Assembly: GCA_050251615.1 (NCBI GenBank)
Contig: JBFWMM010000002.1
Location: forward strand, 1 to 64,000
Length of the DNA stretch: 64,000 nt
Direction: 5' to 3'
From: Sedimentisphaera sp050251615
Lineage (GTDB): Bacteria; Planctomycetota; Phycisphaerae; Sedimentisphaerales; Sedimentisphaeraceae
The notes beneath the pieces were generated by a model. It saw only the letters and a list, made by a program, of their open reading frames with translations. It was not told where the DNA came from and did no database searches. How positions within the stretch are numbered: the stretch's first letter is position 1; each line of letters opens with the position of its first letter. Below are positions 1 to 7,761 of this stretch, piece after piece. Position numbers and translations under genes: made by a program.

Positions 1-129
1 AGAGGTTGGTTGCGCCATGGGCCCGTCTGGAAGCCGATTGACGCAATGAGATGGAATGACAGACTAAGTATGTAGAAGCTTGCATTGAGCTGTTACGGGA
101 CGAGGGTTCGACTCCCTCCGCCTCCACCA
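1..129 (+). ncRNA. ssrA: tmRNA (ssrA), 3' part
   Basis: The bases at about 95-129 form a T-arm with the GGTTCGACTCC loop and an acceptor strand ending in CCTCCACCA, which is the usual 3' end of transfer-messenger RNA. The preceding bases would hold part of the pseudoknot region; the 5' half and the tag reading frame are outside the window. tmRNA rescues stalled ribosomes together with SmpB. Its 3' end is a common phage integration site, and phage genes begin within 400 bases, so this is probably the left attachment junction. A split two-piece tmRNA or a tRNA is less likely because of the long non-tRNA sequence upstream. Confidence 0.85.
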
Positions 130-142
130 TTTTGAAAATGAC

Positions 143-188
143 AACCCGTCTCTCCAGAGTGATTCTCTGGGTAGGCGGGTTTTCTTTT
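143..188 (+). terminator. Intrinsic terminator after tmRNA
   Basis: AACCCG (143-148) pairs with CGGGTT (176-181), with an inner stem CCAGAG/CTCTGG, followed by TTTCTTTT. It sits 14 bases after the tmRNA 3' end and would end that transcript. Confidence 0.8.
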
Positions 189-489
189 ACCCCTTGTATT
201 CAAAGGGTTTCGGCCTTTTTGACATCTTTCCGAAACCTCTCTCCAGCCACCTGATTCTCTCCATTCTCCCGACGTTCATTCTCTGTTTGGGGCGGTATTC
301 TCTGTTTTCTTCGGACAGGGTCCGATACGCGTCCGGTTACAGATATCCTTTCAGATTAAGCATTTAGCCGAATGACGGTATTTTGCGGTTGTGTTAAGAC
401 ATCAAATGGTCGGGTCAAACCACCCGTTTAGACAAACCAAAAGTCTCTCGCAGGTTTCGAGAAGTGATATTCATTCGGATTTCCAGCGT
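189..489. other. Intergenic stretch between tmRNA terminator and first phage gene
   Basis: No convincing gene. ATTCTCTGTTT occurs twice (about 272 and 297). A weak hairpin, CGGGT/ACCCG near 410-426, could end the leftward operon but lacks a U-tract. If integration used the tmRNA gene, the phage left end lies at or just before this stretch. Confidence 0.4.
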
Positions 490-1071
490 TCAGTATTGCT
501 TGGGAAAGTATTCTTTGCCCGCCTGCCAAAGATATTTGTCGACCTGTTTCAGGGTGAAATCTTCCAGTCCATAGAACCTGCTGAACTGAATTAAAATTTC
601 ATGGTATGAGGGATAGTGCTTCAGGTCGTCCTTCTTGAACTTATAGAATTTATCCACCCGCTTGAAGTGCATGAGCATCTTTTCCACAAAGCTGTCATAG
701 ATCGGATAGTCCTCCGGGAAATGGTGGCTGCAGTACTTGGTGGCAAATGAATAAAAATTGATGGTCTTCTGACCGTTAACCTTAACCACGGCAATATCGT
801 TCACCAGAGTCTGATCCCGATTTGCGAGGCGGTGGTCGATATCCAAATCAACTATGTGCTTGGCAACGGTGAATGGTGAAAAAATGTTCGTGCTATAAAA
901 ATCGTTCAACGAGCAGACCTTGATCAGGACATCATCCATATCGACATTTCGGGGATACGTCTCCGCGAACAGTTTTCTGAGGCTGCTCTCCTGCAGTACA
1001 TAATTGTCCAATGAATCCCACCGCTCCAGATACATGGACAACTGCTCCGCCGACGGTCTGACTTTATTCAT
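490..1071 (-). CDS. Unrecognised protein, last gene of the lysogenic operon
   Basis: I do not recognise this family. The product is about 193 residues, soluble, rich in aromatic and charged residues, with a central block containing NFYSFATKYCSHHFP and IYDSFVEKML, which reads like a conserved helical core. The start chosen is the ATG at 1071, which overlaps the stop of the preceding gene as ATGAATAA; an in-frame ATG at 1107 would give a 44-base overlap and is less likely. It is the third of three overlapping genes downstream of the repressor, so it is probably expressed in the lysogen. Position suggests lysogenic conversion or defence, but that is inference from context only. Confidence 0.75.
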   Translation of the reverse strand: MNKVRPSAEQLSMYLERWDSLDNYVLQESSLRKLFAETYPRNVDMDDVLIKVCSLNDFYSTNIFSPFTVAKHIVDLDIDHRLANRDQTLVNDIAVVKVNGQKTINFYSFATKYCSHHFPEDYPIYDSFVEKMLMHFKRVDKFYKFKKDDLKHYPSYHEILIQFSRFYGLEDFTLKQVDKYLWQAGKEYFPKQY

Positions 1072-2170
1072 AGAGCGCATCCTCGTTGATATAGGTTGAG
1101 TCGTCATCCCCCTCGGGCTTGATTGTGAAAAGGCATTGGTAGCAGCCTTCTTCCTTCAGGTATTCGATCGGGTCGCCTGTCAGCCGGAAAAACTCACGCA
1201 GCTTTTTTGACAAATCTTGCTTCCGCTTGGGCATGTGATGGAACGGTGTGTCCTTGGGGCTTGTGCTATCAATAGTGCCTCGGTTTTCTGCAAAATCCTT
1301 CAAAAGCGCCCAGTGAACAGTCGGGTTCCCGTTTCTTGAATTTGCCAACCCCATCTGGGTGTAGTTATATCGACCGTGTGATTTGGTCGTGCGGATGGAA
1401 ACGGTATGGCCGTCAGTAAACTTGATGGTGATGCCGCTCCAGCTGATACCGGCAGGTGTCTCGAAATGGACCATGCCTCCCGAATCCGGCTCAGGCACAC
1501 CTGCCTGAAAGGTTGTAAATACATCAGCTGCCGATCTGAGAGCTTTCAGGCTGCCATTGGCTTGAATGGAAAATTCCTCGCTCAGTACGATACATTTTGA
1601 ACCACTCCGACTCAGCAGGTCTTCGTTTCGGGGTGTCAGCTGCTTGCGGGTTGGAATGATCAGCGCATAAGGGTCATGTCCAAGCAGACTGATATTCCTG
1701 ACGCTTTCGAGAAGTTCGTCCGGGTCACTCTTGAAGGTCAGGTAAACCGGAAAATTGAAACCGGCGGTGGGTGTATAATCACCGAGACGGAAAACACCGG
1801 GAATGCCGTCCAGCGAATTGTCATTCCGTGTGATTCCAAGCCCGGCACAGATGCTTTTTTGGAACGATGACCGGTTTAATGTATAGACCAGCACATCCCT
1901 CTTGTTCAGGCCGTAAGGCTTCTCTTCCCGCTCAGGGCACACCGCAGCAATATCATCGGCGGCATGCTCGACAACTTTTCTGGGGCAGCCCTGTCCACAG
2001 TCGGTTTTGCAATTGACCGCAGACGCACGCTGATTGGTTAGCTGCAGGAACTTCGTTTCAAATCCACTGAAGGAGTCCCAACCACCAAACGCATCCTGCC
2101 ACTCACACCACGGGGCATTCTGCTTCGGGTGCTCTTCTAAAAATTGCCAGAGCCGGGTTTCACTCACCAT
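1064..2170 (-). CDS. Unrecognised cysteine-containing protein, lysogenic operon
   Basis: A protein of about 368 residues of unknown family. Near residues 55-80 it has a cysteine cluster (CKTDCGQGC, then a further cysteine in AAVCPE) that could bind zinc. The C-terminal third contains a basic stretch (TTKSHGRYNYTQMGL) and a lysine-rich segment (MPKRKQDLSKKL). The start at 2170 overlaps the previous stop by 11 bases; the in-frame ATG at 2200 is possible but would overlap by 41. Translational coupling on both sides suggests the three products act together. No catalytic motif is evident. Confidence 0.75.
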   Translation of the reverse strand: MVSETRLWQFLEEHPKQNAPWCEWQDAFGGWDSFSGFETKFLQLTNQRASAVNCKTDCGQGCPRKVVEHAADDIAAVCPEREEKPYGLNKRDVLVYTLNRSSFQKSICAGLGITRNDNSLDGIPGVFRLGDYTPTAGFNFPVYLTFKSDPDELLESVRNISLLGHDPYALIIPTRKQLTPRNEDLLSRSGSKCIVLSEEFSIQANGSLKALRSAADVFTTFQAGVPEPDSGGMVHFETPAGISWSGITIKFTDGHTVSIRTTKSHGRYNYTQMGLANSRNGNPTVHWALLKDFAENRGTIDSTSPKDTPFHHMPKRKQDLSKKLREFFRLTGDPIEYLKEEGCYQCLFTIKPEGDDDSTYINEDALYE

Positions 2171-3326
2171 TATCCTCCGAGCCGGAAATGACAAATCCAC
2201 GGCGAATCAGCCATTTTTCCAGAACTTCAGCATCATCATCCCGTTTGAACTGAGCCCGGTTTCCGGAGCTGAGTGTGACGGTTCGTGGTGTTTTGGAGTC
2301 GGCAAACTTGATCTGGAAGCTGGCTTTGCTCAATCGGCCGCCATTGGGGATGCTGCGATCCCGCTCTTCCAGTGATGCAAAGATGTCCTCGGCTTTGCGG
2401 ATTTCGATCTCTTTATGTGTTCCGCCACGGAAGATCTGGAACTCCTTGAGGCGCACCCAATCGATCCCTTCAATATCATCACAGAGGATGGAAGCTGAAC
2501 CAGACTCCCTCAACGGCTCCAAAGTGAATTTGCTTTTGCCATCGAAAAACTCGCTGTCACCAAAAAGATGAAGGCCAAACTTGGTGCGGTACAGTTCCTT
2601 TTCCCCTTTGGAGCGTGCGTTCATCCGGATCTCCCCATTCTCTGGGTTGTAAACAATCACGTCATATTTTTCCGGCCGATAGAACAGACTTTTGGATTCA
2701 CCGTCCTTGATGATTGATTCCCGAGCGAAGGGCTCTCCATGACGGACAAGGAACCAGACAAAATCCTCTTTCACATAGATGAATACCTTTGAAGCCCGGC
2801 CCCGGCGCTTCTTGGCAAACCATTCATCCAGATCCGCTTCGAGGGCGGCGATGGTTTCTTCGCTCGGTTCTTCAAAGTCCGGAATGGTTTCTCGGGTGCA
2901 TTTGAAATATTCAAATGAGCGGGGGCGAAACAGGAACTGCTCGGCATGGAGGCGCTCGATGATATTGCGGTCCTGAACCCAGACCTGCAGAGCCAAGTCA
3001 CCGTAAGCGGCATCTTCGGAGATACTGACATCGATCTCGGTGTCGGCAATGGCCTCCTGTATCAGGTCGAAACCCTCAGGAGTCGACATCTCGTTAATGT
3101 AATAGAGGGCTTCCGACATCTCAGGTGGTGTGCTGGTGTTCGGGTTCAGCAGCACGTTACTCATGACTGTATAGTCCAGTCCGTTTTCTGCGGCTGCCGA
3201 TGGCAACTCTATCCCTCGCCCGGATAGATATTCGGTGTAGGGCTCAAAAAATGTGATCAGATGGCTTCGGTCGATCTTCCGAAGCATTTCCGGCTTTGAA
3301 AAGCGGCGAAGGTTAAAAGTTGCCAT
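2160..3326 (-). CDS. Unrecognised protein, first gene of the three-gene lysogenic set
   Basis: A 388-residue soluble protein that I cannot assign. It begins MATFNLRRFSKPEML, has an acidic central region (residues about 145-170) and a C-terminal part with alternating beta-like segments. An AGGAGA Shine-Dalgarno lies 6 bases before the ATG. It starts only 49 bases after the repressor stop with no evident terminator or separate promoter, so it is probably co-transcribed with the repressor and present in the lysogen. The tight three-gene arrangement (this gene, then 2170-1064, then 1071-490) is typical of a functional unit such as a superinfection-exclusion or defence module, but nothing in the sequence proves that. 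Confidence 0.75.
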   Translation of the reverse strand: MATFNLRRFSKPEMLRKIDRSHLITFFEPYTEYLSGRGIELPSAAAENGLDYTVMSNVLLNPNTSTPPEMSEALYYINEMSTPEGFDLIQEAIADTEIDVSISEDAAYGDLALQVWVQDRNIIERLHAEQFLFRPRSFEYFKCTRETIPDFEEPSEETIAALEADLDEWFAKKRRGRASKVFIYVKEDFVWFLVRHGEPFARESIIKDGESKSLFYRPEKYDVIVYNPENGEIRMNARSKGEKELYRTKFGLHLFGDSEFFDGKSKFTLEPLRESGSASILCDDIEGIDWVRLKEFQIFRGGTHKEIEIRKAEDIFASLEERDRSIPNGGRLSKASFQIKFADSKTPRTVTLSSGNRAQFKRDDDAEVLEKWLIRRGFVISGSEDNGE

Positions 3327-3375
3327 TAGTATCTCCTGTTTTTTTAGCTTATAGCTGTCCTTACATAGTGTTCTC

Positions 3376-3999
3376 TCAAATTCGTTTACGGCCCACGACT
3401 TTGCCGAGAATCCTCAGTTCATCTTCAGGTTTGACCCTGATTGGTTTCAGCCTCGGATTCTCCGGGACCAGCTCGATGAGCTCATTTTCAATTTTCAACC
3501 TCTTGACGGTGGCTTCATCGTCAAGCAGAGCAATAACGATATCACCATCTTCGGCAATTGGCTGACGCCTCACAATGATCAGGTCACCGTCATTTATTCC
3601 AGCATCGATCATGCTGTCGTCCTGCGTGTACAAGGCAAAGCATTTACCTGATCCGACAACGGATGCTTCCACCAGAACCTCGCCCGTGATGTTCTCCTGA
3701 GCGAATATCGGATGACCGGCTGCAACCGTGCCGACAATCGGAACCGCCACAAGGGCGACCGCGTTTGTTTGAGGATGCTTGGTCACAGTCAACCCGCGAG
3801 CCTTGCCTTCCTCTCTTTTCAAATAACCTTTACGAACCAGCTGGTTAATCCGGTCATGCACGCTGGCGTGACTGATTCCAAATGTTTCGCTCATTTCTTT
3901 AACCGTCGGCGGATACCCTTTGGCTGAAACATACCGGCATATTTCATCAAGTGTTTCCTGCTGCAACGGCGTAATGTCGCCTTCTCTGTTTCTGCCCAT
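3376..3999 (-). CDS. LexA-like phage repressor (S24 peptidase family)
   Basis: A 207-residue LexA-type repressor. An N-terminal winged HTH (about residues 10-72, recognition part near GISHASVHDRINQL) is followed by an S24 autoprotease domain with the Ala94-Gly95 cleavage site in TVAAGHP, the nucleophile Ser129 in DDSM and the general base Lys166 in TVKRLK. The start at 3999 has a good AAGGAG site; the longer ORF from 4056 would run across its own promoter. It is divergent from the excision genes and adjacent to the prophage end, so it is most likely the lysogeny repressor, inactivated by RecA-stimulated self-cleavage. The host lexA gene itself is an alternative, but the neighbours argue for phage. 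Confidence 0.9.
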   Translation of the reverse strand: MGRNREGDITPLQQETLDEICRYVSAKGYPPTVKEMSETFGISHASVHDRINQLVRKGYLKREEGKARGLTVTKHPQTNAVALVAVPIVGTVAAGHPIFAQENITGEVLVEASVVGSGKCFALYTQDDSMIDAGINDGDLIIVRRQPIAEDGDIVIALLDDEATVKRLKIENELIELVPENPRLKPIRVKPEDELRILGKVVGRKRI

Positions 4000-4055
4000 A
4001 GCGTACTCCTTCTTTAAAAAGACAGAGAGCCCCAGTTTGGGCCGAATAACAAACA

Positions 4056-4084
4056 AATATACGACCTTATGTCCATCAGGTCAA
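4056..4084 (-). promoter_or_regulatory. Sigma-70 promoter of the repressor operon with overlapping dyad
   Basis: On the minus strand TTGACC (4084-4079) is followed after exactly 17 bases by TATATT (4061-4056). The spacer and -35 hold an inverted repeat, GACCT then AGGTC (plus-strand 4063-4082). A dyad at this place could be the repressor's own operator, giving autoregulation. Confidence 0.75.
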
Positions 4085-4105
4085 GAAATCTTGTAAATAA
4101 AATTT

Positions 4106-4137
4106 CCGACGGATTGAAATTCCTCCCGGTAAGTAAC
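4106..4137 (+). promoter_or_regulatory. Phage-specific promoter motif, copy 1 (excision operon)
   Basis: CCGACG (4106-4111), 18 bases ending in CCCGG, then TAAGTAAC (4130-4137). It lies back to back with the repressor promoter and points at the 4302-7087 operon containing the serine recombinase. It is the only copy whose spacer ends TCCCGG rather than TTCCGG or CTCCGG. Confidence 0.8.
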
Positions 4138-4206
4138 CTCCGACAGTTCCGAAGATTCACTTCGGACATGAGTTAGAAACCAGACAATTGGCCGGATGCC
4201 AGGCAG

Positions 4207-4255
4207 AGGCGGTTGTGGGTGCTGAAAAACGCGCATCCCAACCGCCTTTTGTTTT
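4207..4255 (+). terminator. Intrinsic terminator or attenuator in the leader of the excision operon
   Basis: AGGCGGTTG (4207-4215) pairs with CAACCGCCT (4239-4247); after a bulged T the stem continues GGGTGC/GCATCC around a 10-base loop, and TTTGTTTT follows. It lies between promoter copy 1 and the first gene at 4302, so it either attenuates that operon or ends a short leader RNA of about 110 bases. A smaller hairpin, TCCGAAG/CTTCGGA, occurs at 4148-4166. An alternative pairing of 4217-4222 with GCACCC at 4257-4262 would disrupt the upper terminator stem. Confidence 0.65.
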
Positions 4256-4301
4256 GGCACCCGCAGCTTCCCTGATCGGCACCGGCCCAACGGAGGCCCT
4301 T

Positions 4302-4565
4302 ATGCTTGATGCGGAATTAGCACCAGAAAACCCTTACTCAAATCAGTTGACCGATACCCAATTGCCGGATGCTGAAGGCATTACACCGGAGCAGCGGCTG
4401 GATGCCATTGCGACTGTTTTGGCTATTGCCGCTCTCAGATTCCGATACCGTAAGGCCAATAATGCCAATAACTTAAAGAATATTGCAGATTCTTCCGGAA
4501 CCTTCGGAGAAGGACTTGATTCTTCTGCCAGAAAGAGCGTCATTCATGACAACCGAGTCCTGTAA
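4302..4565 (+). CDS. Small unrecognised protein, first gene of the excision operon
   Basis: An 87-residue protein with no recognised domain. It has an acidic N-terminal half (MLDAELAPENPYSN), a short alanine-rich hydrophobic helix (ATVLAIAALRFRYRK) and a polar tail. The ATG at 4302 is preceded by CGGAGG at good spacing. The reading frame is open back to 4188, but that longer form would run through the terminator hairpin. It might be an excision factor or regulator because it precedes the recombinase operon; that is positional inference only. Confidence 0.55.
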   Translation: MLDAELAPENPYSNQLTDTQLPDAEGITPEQRLDAIATVLAIAALRFRYRKANNANNLKNIADSSGTFGEGLDSSARKSVIHDNRVL

Positions 4566-4585
4566 ACAAATATAAGGAGTTGAAA

Positions 4586-5092
4586 ATGAATGACTTGAAA
4601 AACAAAAACACGGAGCGAAGCAAGACCTCAGTGCTGAGGCAATTGGCCACGCTCCAGAGTATGAGCCTTGATCAGCTCAGAGAGAAATGGCTGGATCTGT
4701 ATGGAACCGAACCGCCCCAGTACAAAAAGCAGTTTCTGGTAAAACGGCTGGCGCACCGGATTCAGGAACTCTTTTATGGTGGTCTGTCTGAGCAGGCAAA
4801 AAAACACCTTAAAAAGGTCGCCGAAACAGATCCGGTTGCAACCGTAATCCGCAAGATCCCGGAGGAACGGAAATCACAGGAGGCCATCTTGTCGGGCACT
4901 CGCTTTGTCCGGATCTGGAACGACCATCGCTATGAAGTGATCGCTTGGGAAAACGGCTTTGAATACGACGGCCGCATCTTCAGATCCTTAAGCGCCATAG
5001 CACGGGAAATCACAGGCACCCGCTGGAACGGAAAGATCTTTTTCGGCCTGAAGAACAGTTACAGAAAAAAGGAAGGTGGTCCGAATGCTTAA
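4586..5092 (+). CDS. DUF2924 family protein
   Basis: A 168-residue protein of the DUF2924 type: the N-terminal half holds the conserved SLDQLREKWLDLYG and KKQFLVKRLAHRIQELFYG segments and the C-terminal half a domain with FVRIWNDHRYEVIAWENGF and ITGTRWNGKIFFGL. DUF2924 genes are regularly found immediately upstream of phage serine recombinases, as here. The function is unknown; a DNA-binding accessory role in recombination is a reasonable guess. ATG at 4586 follows AAGGAG. Its last codons overlap the recombinase start (ATGCTTAA), so the two are translationally coupled. Confidence 0.85.
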   Translation: MNDLKNKNTERSKTSVLRQLATLQSMSLDQLREKWLDLYGTEPPQYKKQFLVKRLAHRIQELFYGGLSEQAKKHLKKVAETDPVATVIRKIPEERKSQEAILSGTRFVRIWNDHRYEVIAWENGFEYDGRIFRSLSAIAREITGTRWNGKIFFGLKNSYRKKEGGPNA

Positions 5093-6668
5093 CAATACCA
5101 ATACACAGAACGGGCAGCGCAAAACACTCCGGTGCGCGATCTACACAAGAAAGAGCCACGAAGAAGGTTTGGAACAGGAATTCAATTCACTCGATGCTCA
5201 AAGGGAAGCTGGCGAGGCGTATATAGAGAGCCAGAAGCTTCAAGGGTGGAAACCCATTCCATATCGCTATGACGATGGCGGATTTTCCGGAGGGACCATG
5301 GAACGTCCGGCCCTGCGAAGACTTCTGGCTGATATCGACGACGGTAAGATTGATGTTATCGTCGTTTACAAGATCGACCGATTATCCCGCTCCCTGCTGG
5401 ACTTCATGAAGATGATCGAGGTCTTCAACGAAAAGGAAGTGAGCTTTGTGTCCGTCACGCAACACTTCAGCACCACCGATCCGACGGGACGCATGTTTTT
5501 GGGCATCCTGATCACCTTTGCTCAGTATGAGCGCGAGGTCATCGGCGAGCGTATCCGGGACAAAGTCGCCGCTGCAAAGCGCCGAGGTAAATATTGCGGA
5601 GGGCCTGCGGTTCTCGGTTATGACGTAGACCGTGAAAACAAAAAGCTGCTGATTAACCAAAGCGAAGCCCCGTTGGTGAGACTCATATTCAGGCGATACA
5701 CACAGGTGGGCTCAGCCAAAAAGGTAGCGCAAGAACTCAACGAGCAAGGATACAAAACCAAATCATGGACCACCAAAAAAGGCAAAGAACGGGTCGGTAC
5801 CGAATGGAACACGGCTCAAGTTTACCGCCTTCTCAATAACAGGCTTTACATCGGAGAGATAGCCTACAAAGGGAATAATTACCCGGCTGAGCACCAAGCA
5901 CTGGTTGACCAGAATACATGGGACAAGGTCCATGCTCTACTCTCCGAAAACAATCGAACCAAGATGAGCAAGGCCCGGGTGAAAATGGTCTCCCCTCTGA
6001 GTGGTGTAATCCGATGCGGACACTGCGACAGCGCCATGGGCATCACCTACACCAACAAAGGTGACCGGCGCTACTCCTATTATATATGTGAAAAGGATAC
6101 CAAACGCGCCGTCAGTCGATGCCCCTTGAAACGGGTTCCTGCCGGAGACATCGAGTCGGTGGTACTTGATCAGCTCGAAGCTGTATTCAGGACCCCGACC
6201 TTGGTTGCTAAGACCTACTTTGCCGCCAGAGAAATAGAGGCTGAAGAGCAGCAGCGCCTGACGGCCCAGAAAAAGGAACTCGAACAATCCCTGAAAGGTG
6301 TTCGTCAGGAAGCATTGAAGCTAATGTCGCCCGACAACGACGATCCCGACCGGAACAGCCGACTGCCCTTGGTAAACCAGCAGGCCGTCGATTTGACCAA
6401 ACAGTTCACCAACGTATCGGCCCGATTGAAGGTGATTGATACCGAGCAGATATCAGAGGGTGATGTATCCGAGGCATTCCAGAGCGTTGAAACTTTCTGG
6501 GAGGATCTGTTCCCCCTCGAACGTAACCGGCTGATCCAGCTTCTGGTTGAAACCATCGAAATCAGGGAAACGGGAATCGATATGGAGCTGAAAACAAACG
6601 GCCTCACAAATCTTGTCACCGAACTGGCCGGACTGGCCTGTGAGGTTAAAGAAAGGAGCAACAGCTGA
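5085..6668 (+). CDS. Large serine recombinase (phage integrase)
   Basis: A 527-residue large serine recombinase. The resolvase catalytic domain occupies about residues 15-165, with nucleophile Ser24 in IYTRKS, the QR/R motifs around SLDAQREAG and the KIDRLSRS signature. The recombinase domain follows (LGYDVD to YIGEIAYKG, about 185-275), then a zinc ribbon with RCGHC and the later cysteines in YICEK and SRCPL, and a C-terminal coiled coil of about 60 residues. Such enzymes integrate phage DNA at attP x attB and excise it with a directionality factor. Length is normal for phage members. It would catalyse the insertion at or near ssrA; that link is inferred from adjacency. Confidence 0.95.
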   Translation: MLNNTNTQNGQRKTLRCAIYTRKSHEEGLEQEFNSLDAQREAGEAYIESQKLQGWKPIPYRYDDGGFSGGTMERPALRRLLADIDDGKIDVIVVYKIDRLSRSLLDFMKMIEVFNEKEVSFVSVTQHFSTTDPTGRMFLGILITFAQYEREVIGERIRDKVAAAKRRGKYCGGPAVLGYDVDRENKKLLINQSEAPLVRLIFRRYTQVGSAKKVAQELNEQGYKTKSWTTKKGKERVGTEWNTAQVYRLLNNRLYIGEIAYKGNNYPAEHQALVDQNTWDKVHALLSENNRTKMSKARVKMVSPLSGVIRCGHCDSAMGITYTNKGDRRYSYYICEKDTKRAVSRCPLKRVPAGDIESVVLDQLEAVFRTPTLVAKTYFAAREIEAEEQQRLTAQKKELEQSLKGVRQEALKLMSPDNDDPDRNSRLPLVNQQAVDLTKQFTNVSARLKVIDTEQISEGDVSEAFQSVETFWEDLFPLERNRLIQLLVETIEIRETGIDMELKTNGLTNLVTELAGLACEVKERSNS

Positions 6669-7087
6669 TGAAGAAGATCAAACCAACTATCAAACTTTCA
6701 GACGGAGGGAATCTGCATATCCATATCCCCATGTTTATTCGAAGAATGCGTGGCCGGAAAATGGTGTTCACTCCAGATACGTTGGACGGTGAAAATGAAG
6801 GGATGCCGGAAACGGTTCAAACAGCCATCGTTCAGTCACTGGCCAGAGCCTTCTCATGGGCGGATATCCTTGAGAACGGTGAGGTGAAATCCATCAGCGA
6901 GTTGGCCAGAGATCTCGACGTGGATTCATCCTATGTCGCCAGAACGCTGAAACTTACCACTCTCGCTCCCGATATTATCGAAGCCATCATAAACGGTGAA
7001 GAGCCCAGCGGATTGTCCCTGTCAAAGCTGGTGAAAACATTCCCACTGGATTGGAGCGAGCAACGGACAGTCTTTGGCTTCTGCTGA
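6668..7087 (+). CDS. ParB/KorB-like HTH protein of the recombinase operon
   Basis: A 139-residue protein whose C-terminal half contains a ParB-type helix-turn-helix: SISELARDLDVDSSYVARTLKL followed by LAPDIIEAIINGEEPSGLSL. The N-terminal 60 residues are beta-rich and basic (HIPMFIRRMRGRK). The start codon overlaps the recombinase stop as TGATG. A small HTH gene of this kind commonly closes the DUF2924-recombinase trio; it may be a DNA-binding recombination accessory or directionality factor. There is no partitioning ATPase nearby, so plasmid-style segregation is unlikely. Confidence 0.7.
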   Translation: MKKIKPTIKLSDGGNLHIHIPMFIRRMRGRKMVFTPDTLDGENEGMPETVQTAIVQSLARAFSWADILENGEVKSISELARDLDVDSSYVARTLKLTTLAPDIIEAIINGEEPSGLSLSKLVKTFPLDWSEQRTVFGFC

Positions 7088-7111
7088 TCGTTAGCCAAAA
7101 TCCCCATCCAT

Positions 7112-7139
7112 AAAGCCGACCTTCGTGTCGGCTTTTTTT
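7112..7139 (+). terminator. Intrinsic terminator of the recombinase operon
   Basis: AAAGCCGAC (7112-7120), loop CTTCGT, GTCGGCTTT (7127-7135) and a further T-run. It separates the excision operon from the sigma-factor operon, so promoter copy 1 should not normally drive the sigma gene. Confidence 0.9.
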
Positions 7140-7409
7140 GTGCCCTGACGAGTGAGTTCAACGAAATTTCACTGAGGGGTGGCAAAAAAAGTTAAAAATT
7201 ATTTCCCCGCTTCATCCAATCAAATCCCCCTCAAATTCAACGTATTAGCAAATCCAAGCACATCCATATCGGGTGAATTTTCCGTGGTCCAACGAAATTT
7301 CGCCAAAGAAGGGTGACAGGTCTGGTGAACACAAAAACGTTCACGACCTCACCCGGATAAATCATGCCGGACCTGTCTTCCGGGAGGTCCTTAACAAAGG
7401 AGGTTCGGC
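7140..7409. promoter_or_regulatory. Regulatory region before the sigma-factor operon
   Basis: There is no gene here. CAACGAAATTTC occurs twice as an exact direct repeat (7159-7170 and 7290-7301), each followed 8-11 bases later by GGGTG; the second lies in the palindrome CGAAATTTCG. Downstream, GACAGGTC (7315-7322) can pair either with a local hairpin partner (GACCT near 7345) or with GACCTGTC (7370-7377), so two exclusive folds are possible. I cannot point to a clean -35/-10 pair. The repeats are candidate operators controlling the early or middle promoter of the sigma operon. Confidence 0.5.
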
Positions 7410-7736
7410 ATGAACCAGATCAAGAAGACAGAACTAAACGAACCGCAGCAAAAGCTCATCGAGCTGATGCAGCAAATCAACTTCGGGCGCATTTCCAACA
7501 TTCCAGTTGTTGGCGGCAATCCCGAACTCACCGCAGACACCATTATCGAGCGTGAAATCAAACTGGGCGGCCAAAACGGCAATCGTCCGGAGCTGGAAAA
7601 GGATGACTTCACCCTGAAGCAGGAGGTGCTCGCTCTTCTCGAACACCTTAGCCACATGGGTGATGGAATCATTCGTCATCTTGAAATCAAGCATGGGCTG
7701 CCATTCCTGATTCGTATCGAGGAACGGGCCGCATAA
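7410..7736 (+). CDS. Small unrecognised phage protein upstream of sigma gene
   Basis: A 108-residue, probably helical protein with no recognised domain. It starts with a perfect AAAGGAGG-type Shine-Dalgarno 7 bases before the ATG, a stronger site than most genes in the window. The sequence has a polar N-terminal helix (EPQQKLIELMQQINFG) and a C-terminal helix pair (DFTLKQEVLALLEHLSH). It is followed by a 215-base structured leader and the sigma-factor gene in the same direction, so the two may be co-transcribed. A regulatory role is possible but not shown. Confidence 0.7.
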   Translation: MNQIKKTELNEPQQKLIELMQQINFGRISNIPVVGGNPELTADTIIEREIKLGGQNGNRPELEKDDFTLKQEVLALLEHLSHMGDGIIRHLEIKHGLPFLIRIEERAA

Positions 7737-7761
7737 CAAACTGAAAATTTAGACACTTCGA

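Noticed and set aside
272..310. ATTCTCTGTTT repeats near the left end as att core
   Set aside because: They are short, low-complexity and have no copy at the right edge.
4207..4262. Pseudoknot in the first leader
   Set aside because: The same bases make a better simple terminator hairpin with a U-tract, so I call that first.
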